From: an uncultured Desulfomonile sp.
GTDB lineage: Bacteria; Desulfobacterota; Desulfomonilia; Desulfomonilales; Desulfomonilaceae
Assembly (NCBI GenBank): GCA_937915285.1
Contig: CALDNG010000208.1
Span: 1 to 10,329 of the forward strand
DNA: 10,329 bases
Direction of reading: 5' to 3'
The notes below the pieces were generated by a model, which had not been told where the DNA came from, searched no databases, and saw only the letters and a list, made by a program, of their open reading frames with translations. The translations under genes and the position numbers were made by a program. Below are positions 6,787 through 10,329 of the stretch, piece by piece; the first letter of the stretch is position 1; the number at the start of each line of letters is the position of its first letter.

Positions 6787-8679
6787 TCAGGTGAATCTGT
6801 TTCTCACGATGTCAGTAATCCTCGTCATGACCGAAAAAGTATCCTTGAGCATCAAACGTTCCATGTTTGACAGGTCAGCTATTATCATGAAGCTGTCCGG
6901 CGCTATGCCTAACTCCAACTGCCTCAACTGGTTAAGCACAAATAGCTGCACATTGAATTCATATGCGCGGGAAATGTCCCGAATGCTTGATTCGCTGAAA
7001 ATTCCACGGTCAGCCAGAGTTTTAAGCCTGCCCAAGGTGTTGGTTTCACTGATGCCATAGTTGAGAGCCATTAATCGGGCAAAATTTATGAAAGGATCTA
7101 CCAGCCTGGTCTGTATATCGATACTGGCGCTGGATGAGCCATCGGGCTCGACAGCGCTATCCCTGAAAAAAGTCACCGGAGAAGAATTTCTCAGGAAATC
7201 CTGGGCAATCATTTTCATGAGCCTGGTAGCTCTTGGAATTTGCTCGGACAGGGCCTTCCTGAGTTTGACTCCCAAAGAGACTTCCGAGTATAGGGGTCTG
7301 AAGTCCATAATCTCCTGGGTGACCTTGAGGTCCGGCAAGAATGGATCCATCAGAGATTTCGAAAGATATTCTGTCCATCCGGAGAGCGACATCCTGAAAC
7401 GTGGGTTTGTAGCGCAAATCCTGGTCCGAGAAGGCCCCGTGCAACATGACTGAATGGCTTTGGCCACCATGTCTGAAAAAGCCTCGAGGTAAGAAATGGC
7501 AGATGCGACCTGTTGTGAATCTGCACAATCATCATAAACGATCCCATTGTCATTTGACGGATAGAGGTTTGTCTCCCTCCTGCCAGAATCACCAAAAAGA
7601 AGTCTTGTGAAGGGTATTGGGCTCGGTCCCAGTTGCTTTTGAGCCAAAGACATGATCTTTGAAACAAAACGGTCATTCATCAAGGCTACCAGCGTAAGAA
7701 TATGGCTCGCCCTTGCGCCCTGTTCAATGAGTCTCCTGGCAATCGAGGGCAGTTTTTGATGAAAAAGACGGAGATCATCTGCGCTTGTCTGGGCGTTGAT
7801 ATCCCGGAGGAGGACTACCGGAGCGGCCACCTGGTTGACCATTATGTCATGGGCGCTTACTATGCCCACGATGTCCGACCCATGCTGGACTACCAGATGA
7901 GTAATCTGCTCCCTGATCATTTTTATCATTGCTTCGAAACATACCGCCTGCGCAGGTATAGTCTTGATTGGGCTGGACATGATGGTATCGACAGGCGATT
8001 CATAATCGAGATTCTGAGCAACGACCTTGCTCCTCAAATCCTTTTTGGTAACTATACCCGATATATTGCCAGTATTGTCCCTGACCAGGACCGATCCCAG
8101 TCCCTGACTGGCCATCAGTTTTCCTACCTCCAGAACTGTGGATGTGCGGTCGACAATCACCAGCGACTTTCTGATAATCTGGGAAACCCTGGTTGAAAAG
8201 TAATCAAATCTCTGGACGTCTGTCGTCTGAATCCTGCCTGTCCTGAGTACTGCATAGGCCTCGGACATCTTGTCCTCGGTAAGGCCCTGCCTGAAGTGTT
8301 TTTCCAAACCAGGATTGCGCTCGATCAGATTTGAAAAAACATCCTTGTGCGCCAGCAAGCAAAAAGTATCTTCAACAGCCTCAACATGGACGTCCGGTCC
8401 AGTGTTGGAAAGAATCCATTCAGCACCGAAAATCGAACCCTCACCTCCCAGATCTCTCAAGGCTACGTGATCCAGATCCGTCCTTACAAATACCTTGACG
8501 GCGCCTCGCTGAATGATGTGCAGATATTCAATCGGTTGACTGCCCTGCCTGAATATAATTGAACCCTTGGGAAAGCACTCCACCTGTAGAGAGTCAACAA
8601 ATTCGGACAACTGTTCCTGGTCCAGTCGGTTGAACGGCAGGGTTGAGCTTAGAAACTGGCAGATGACTGTGGGCGCCAT
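6787..8679 (-). CDS. Paralogous cNMP-fold / CBS / DUF294 protein with altered nucleotidyltransferase site
   Basis: A 630-residue protein with the same four domains as its neighbour: cNMP-like fold (about 10-125), CBS pair (about 160-282), DUF294 (about 300-440) and DUF294_C (about 470-628). The two clearly arose by duplication: both carry VSAHDIMV or ISAHDIMV, FARxMAL, ETNTLGR and an AYEF segment at matching places. The nucleotidyltransferase signature is damaged. GSEGRREQ becomes GDSGRRET (363-370) and TDQDN becomes PSNDN (374-378), so the first metal ligand is Ser375 and only Asp377 remains. The protein may be an inactive, regulatory partner; the reading frame is full length and the other domains look sound, so it is not a pseudogene. 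The cNMP domain reads FGAEW (84-88) and has no Arg at the cAMP-phosphate position. ATG at 8679 has AAAGG about 5 nt upstream. It is the first gene of the operon, divergent from acs. Confidence 0.86.
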   Translation of the reverse strand: MAPTVICQFLSSTLPFNRLDQEQLSEFVDSLQVECFPKGSIIFRQGSQPIEYLHIIQRGAVKVFVRTDLDHVALRDLGGEGSIFGAEWILSNTGPDVHVEAVEDTFCLLAHKDVFSNLIERNPGLEKHFRQGLTEDKMSEAYAVLRTGRIQTTDVQRFDYFSTRVSQIIRKSLVIVDRTSTVLEVGKLMASQGLGSVLVRDNTGNISGIVTKKDLRSKVVAQNLDYESPVDTIMSSPIKTIPAQAVCFEAMIKMIREQITHLVVQHGSDIVGIVSAHDIMVNQVAAPVVLLRDINAQTSADDLRLFHQKLPSIARRLIEQGARASHILTLVALMNDRFVSKIMSLAQKQLGPSPIPFTRLLFGDSGRRETNLYPSNDNGIVYDDCADSQQVASAISYLEAFSDMVAKAIQSCCTGPSRTRICATNPRFRMSLSGWTEYLSKSLMDPFLPDLKVTQEIMDFRPLYSEVSLGVKLRKALSEQIPRATRLMKMIAQDFLRNSSPVTFFRDSAVEPDGSSSASIDIQTRLVDPFINFARLMALNYGISETNTLGRLKTLADRGIFSESSIRDISRAYEFNVQLFVLNQLRQLELGIAPDSFMIIADLSNMERLMLKDTFSVMTRITDIVRNRFT

Positions 8680-8950
8680 GTCAACCTTTGTTTTGGGAAT
8701 GGGCTGAAAGCCGCTATCTAATCGGAAATAGGATTTGTTGGAGAGGCCCCTGTAATATTAAGTAAATTAACAAGTTACCCAGCCAAAGTCGGCATTGGCG
8801 ATTTCTCAGATAGAGGATGAACATGTCGGACAGTCAATGTTGAAAAACTGACGAAACTTTTTTCTCGCACTTAACAACAGCTTAACCATGAGATACTTAC
8901 GGTGTCCAGAAAATCTTTTTCCCAAAATCCCGTCAGAAACCTAAACGTAC

Positions 8951-8980
8951 TTGACAACTGGCAGATCAACGGTGTATCAG
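8951..8980 (+). promoter_or_regulatory. Weak sigma-70-like promoter candidate for acs
   Basis: A perfect TTGACA (8951-8956) is followed after 18 bases by TATCAG (8975-8980), four of six matches to TATAAT. It would give a leader of roughly 360 nt before the acs ATG, which is long, so a closer promoter may be the real one. Confidence 0.2.
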
Positions 8981-9008
8981 AAAACAATATACATGATTTT
9001 CCTTCTAA

Positions 9009-9330
9009 CCAACAATATCTTATCCAGGTAAAAACGATCGTGCCAGACATGACTGCGTGTCAGGGCGTTATATTGTGAAAGCTTTTGTTAAGAGGTTTTT
9101 TCGGCGGTGATCAGATGGTCGCGTCGAGTCAAAAGTGGGTTTCACATATTTTCGTGGACTATATCGACAATGGGTGATGATGTCGTCAACTGAACATAGC
9201 GTCTCTGAAAGCAGCTAAGGATTCAAATCTGTTAAAATCGGCTTTTTTTGGAAGGGGGATAAACTGGACAGGGCAAGGTTTAGTTTGTTCACAACTTTTG
9301 TGACTCCCCTCTTTATCCAACAACATCTTA
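9009..9330 (+). repeat. Direct repeat CCAACAA[T/C]ATCTTA upstream of acs
   Basis: Copies at 9009-9022 and 9317-9330 match at 13 of 14 bases. The second ends 3 nt before the acs Shine-Dalgarno sequence. Possible regulator or RNA-binding sites; chance is not excluded. Confidence 0.22.
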
Positions 9331-9348
9331 CAGAAGGAGGGTTTTGCT

Positions 9349-10329
9349 ATGGATGACGCCCCGAAATGGTATGACTCACACTTGGAAAAGTACAAGGATG
9401 TCGCCTTCATCAAGGGGATGGACGAGTACAAGGCCATGTACGAGGAGTCATTGAAAAATCCTGATGCTTTCTGGGGGCAAAAGGCCAAAGAGTTTCTTGT
9501 CTGGCAGAAGGATTGGGACACAGTCCTGAACTATGATTTCCACAAAGCCACTATTGAGTGGTTTAAGGGTGGAGTCCTCAACGCATGCTACAACTGCCTG
9601 GACAAGCATGTTGATGCGCTGAAGAACAAGGTCGCCTATTACTGGGAGGGAGATAATCCGAACGAGTCCAGGACAGTCACCTATCTTGAACTCTACGACC
9701 AGGTCAACAAGTTTGCAGCGGTGCTTAAGGCGAAGGGGGTCAAAAAGGGTGATCGAGTGATCATCTATATGCCCATGATAGTTGAACTATCCGTGGCGAT
9801 GCTGGCTTGCGCCCGCATCGGAGCCATACACAGTGTGGTCTTCGGTGGGTTCAGCGCTGAATCTATTGCCAGTCGTGTTCAGGACTGTGGAGCTAAAACC
9901 GTTATTACAGTGGACGGTGGTTTCCGGGGTGGGAAGCCTTTGGCCCTCAAAAAGACGGTGGATGAAGCGCTCAAGCAATGTCCTGACGTTTCGACGGTCA
10001 TAGTGTTCAACCGATGTGGAATGGACATTCAGCTTGACCCGGCCAAAGAGGTTTGGTGGCACGAGGCAATCGCTGATCCTAATTTACCGGCGTACGTAGA
10101 GCCAGAGCCTATGGAAGCAGAGGATCCACTCTTTATTCTCTACACAAGCGGAAGTACCGGTAAGCCAAAGGGTGTGGTGCATACCCAGGCAGGTTATCTC
10201 CTGTATGCTGCCCTGACATGCAAGCTAACATTCGACCTGAAACCGGAAGAGACCTTTTGGTGCACAGCCGACATAGGCTGGATCACCGGTCACACTTACA
10301 GTGTTTACGGCCCATTGATCAACGGTTTC
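9349..10329 (+). CDS. acs: Acetyl-CoA synthetase, N-terminal half (3' end off window)
   Basis: Acetate + ATP + CoA gives acetyl-CoA + AMP + PPi in the cytoplasm. I translated it from the ATG at 9349; 327 codons remain open to the edge, about half of the usual 650 residues. The Acs N-terminal domain includes EYKAMYEESLKNPDAFWG (about 26-43) and FKGGVLNACYNCLDKHVD. YMPMIVELSVAMLACARIGA and HSVVFGGFSAESI lead into DGGFRGGKPLALKK, the RGGK-type CoA-contact region typical of Acs and absent from the prpE-type gene in this window. The P-loop YTSGSTGKPKGVVHT starts at Y265, followed by ADIGWITGHTYSVYGPL. A strong AAGGAGG (9334-9340) sits 8 nt before the ATG. The C-terminal catalytic Lys and acetylation site lie outside the window. 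It is transcribed divergently from the DUF294 operon. Expression is probably acetate- or energy-responsive as in relatives, but the sequence alone does not show how. Confidence 0.93.
   Translation, partial: MDDAPKWYDSHLEKYKDVAFIKGMDEYKAMYEESLKNPDAFWGQKAKEFLVWQKDWDTVLNYDFHKATIEWFKGGVLNACYNCLDKHVDALKNKVAYYWEGDNPNESRTVTYLELYDQVNKFAAVLKAKGVKKGDRVIIYMPMIVELSVAMLACARIGAIHSVVFGGFSAESIASRVQDCGAKTVITVDGGFRGGKPLALKKTVDEALKQCPDVSTVIVFNRCGMDIQLDPAKEVWWHEAIADPNLPAYVEPEPMEAEDPLFILYTSGSTGKPKGVVHTQAGYLLYAALTCKLTFDLKPEETFWCTADIGWITGHTYSVYGPLINGF

Larger units (their letters stand above)
8680..9348. other. Divergent intergenic region between the DUF294 operon and acs
   Basis: About 0.67 kb without a convincing gene. 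It must carry the promoters for the leftward DUF294 operon and for the rightward acs. It is AT-rich near 8750-8775 (including TAATATTA), a likely promoter zone for the leftward operon, but I find no well-spaced -35/-10 pair there. For acs, a TTGACA-N18-TATCAG pair lies at 8951-8980. CCAACAA[T/C]ATCTTA occurs at 9009-9022 and 9317-9330. GGATAAA and TTTATCC (9312-9318) could pair just before the acs ribosome-binding site. No RNA gene or terminator was recognised. Confidence 0.65.

Noticed and set aside
7702..8196. A 164-codon plus-strand ORF opposite the CBS region of the DUF294 paralogue.
   Set aside because: It lies wholly antisense to a well-supported conserved gene and its translation resembles no family; it is a shadow frame.
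9221..9232. ATTCAAATC resembling a tRNA T-loop.
   Set aside because: The flanking bases cannot form the 5-bp T-stem and no acceptor or anticodon arms can be found around it.

Overview
The window is protein-dense bacterial chromosome of about 50% GC that carries short-chain fatty-acid (acetate and propionate) uptake and activation genes. The gene set is an ActP-type symporter with its DUF485 partner, a PrpE-type and an Acs-type acyl-CoA synthetase, and DUF294 proteins next to a DnaQ-like exonuclease. This suggests a proteobacterium-like organism, and the protein sequences look most like Desulfobacterota (deltaproteobacterial sulfate reducers or syntrophs). That placement is inference from memory, with no database search.

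Layout, left to right: (1) a minus-strand pair of DUF485 membrane protein then actP, with actP running off the left edge; (2) a 1.25 kb non-coding stretch with dyads, a direct repeat and possible leader hairpins, shared by two divergent transcription units; (3) a complete plus-strand propionyl-CoA synthetase (prpE-like), whose 3' end overlaps the convergent next gene by 16 bp; (4) a minus-strand three-gene operon, in transcription order two paralogous proteins (cyclic-nucleotide-binding fold, CBS pair, DUF294 nucleotidyltransferase, DUF294_C) and a DEDDh 3'-5' exonuclease; (5) a 0.67 kb non-coding divergent promoter region; (6) the first 327 codons of a plus-strand acetyl-CoA synthetase (acs), cut by the right edge.

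How the genes may work together: ActP with DUF485 would import acetate or related short acids, and Acs and PrpE would convert them to acyl-CoA through acyl-adenylates, releasing AMP and PPi. The CBS/nucleotidyltransferase pair and the exonuclease lie between the two synthetases. CBS domains commonly sense adenine nucleotides, so a regulatory role tied to the AMP made by these enzymes is attractive but unproven. The most interesting point is that the two DUF294 paralogues differ: the promoter-distal copy keeps the full nucleotidyltransferase signature, while the promoter-proximal copy has lost the first metal-binding Asp and has an altered GS motif. This suggests an active/regulatory subunit pair. 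No mobile element, CRISPR array, tRNA or rRNA was found.
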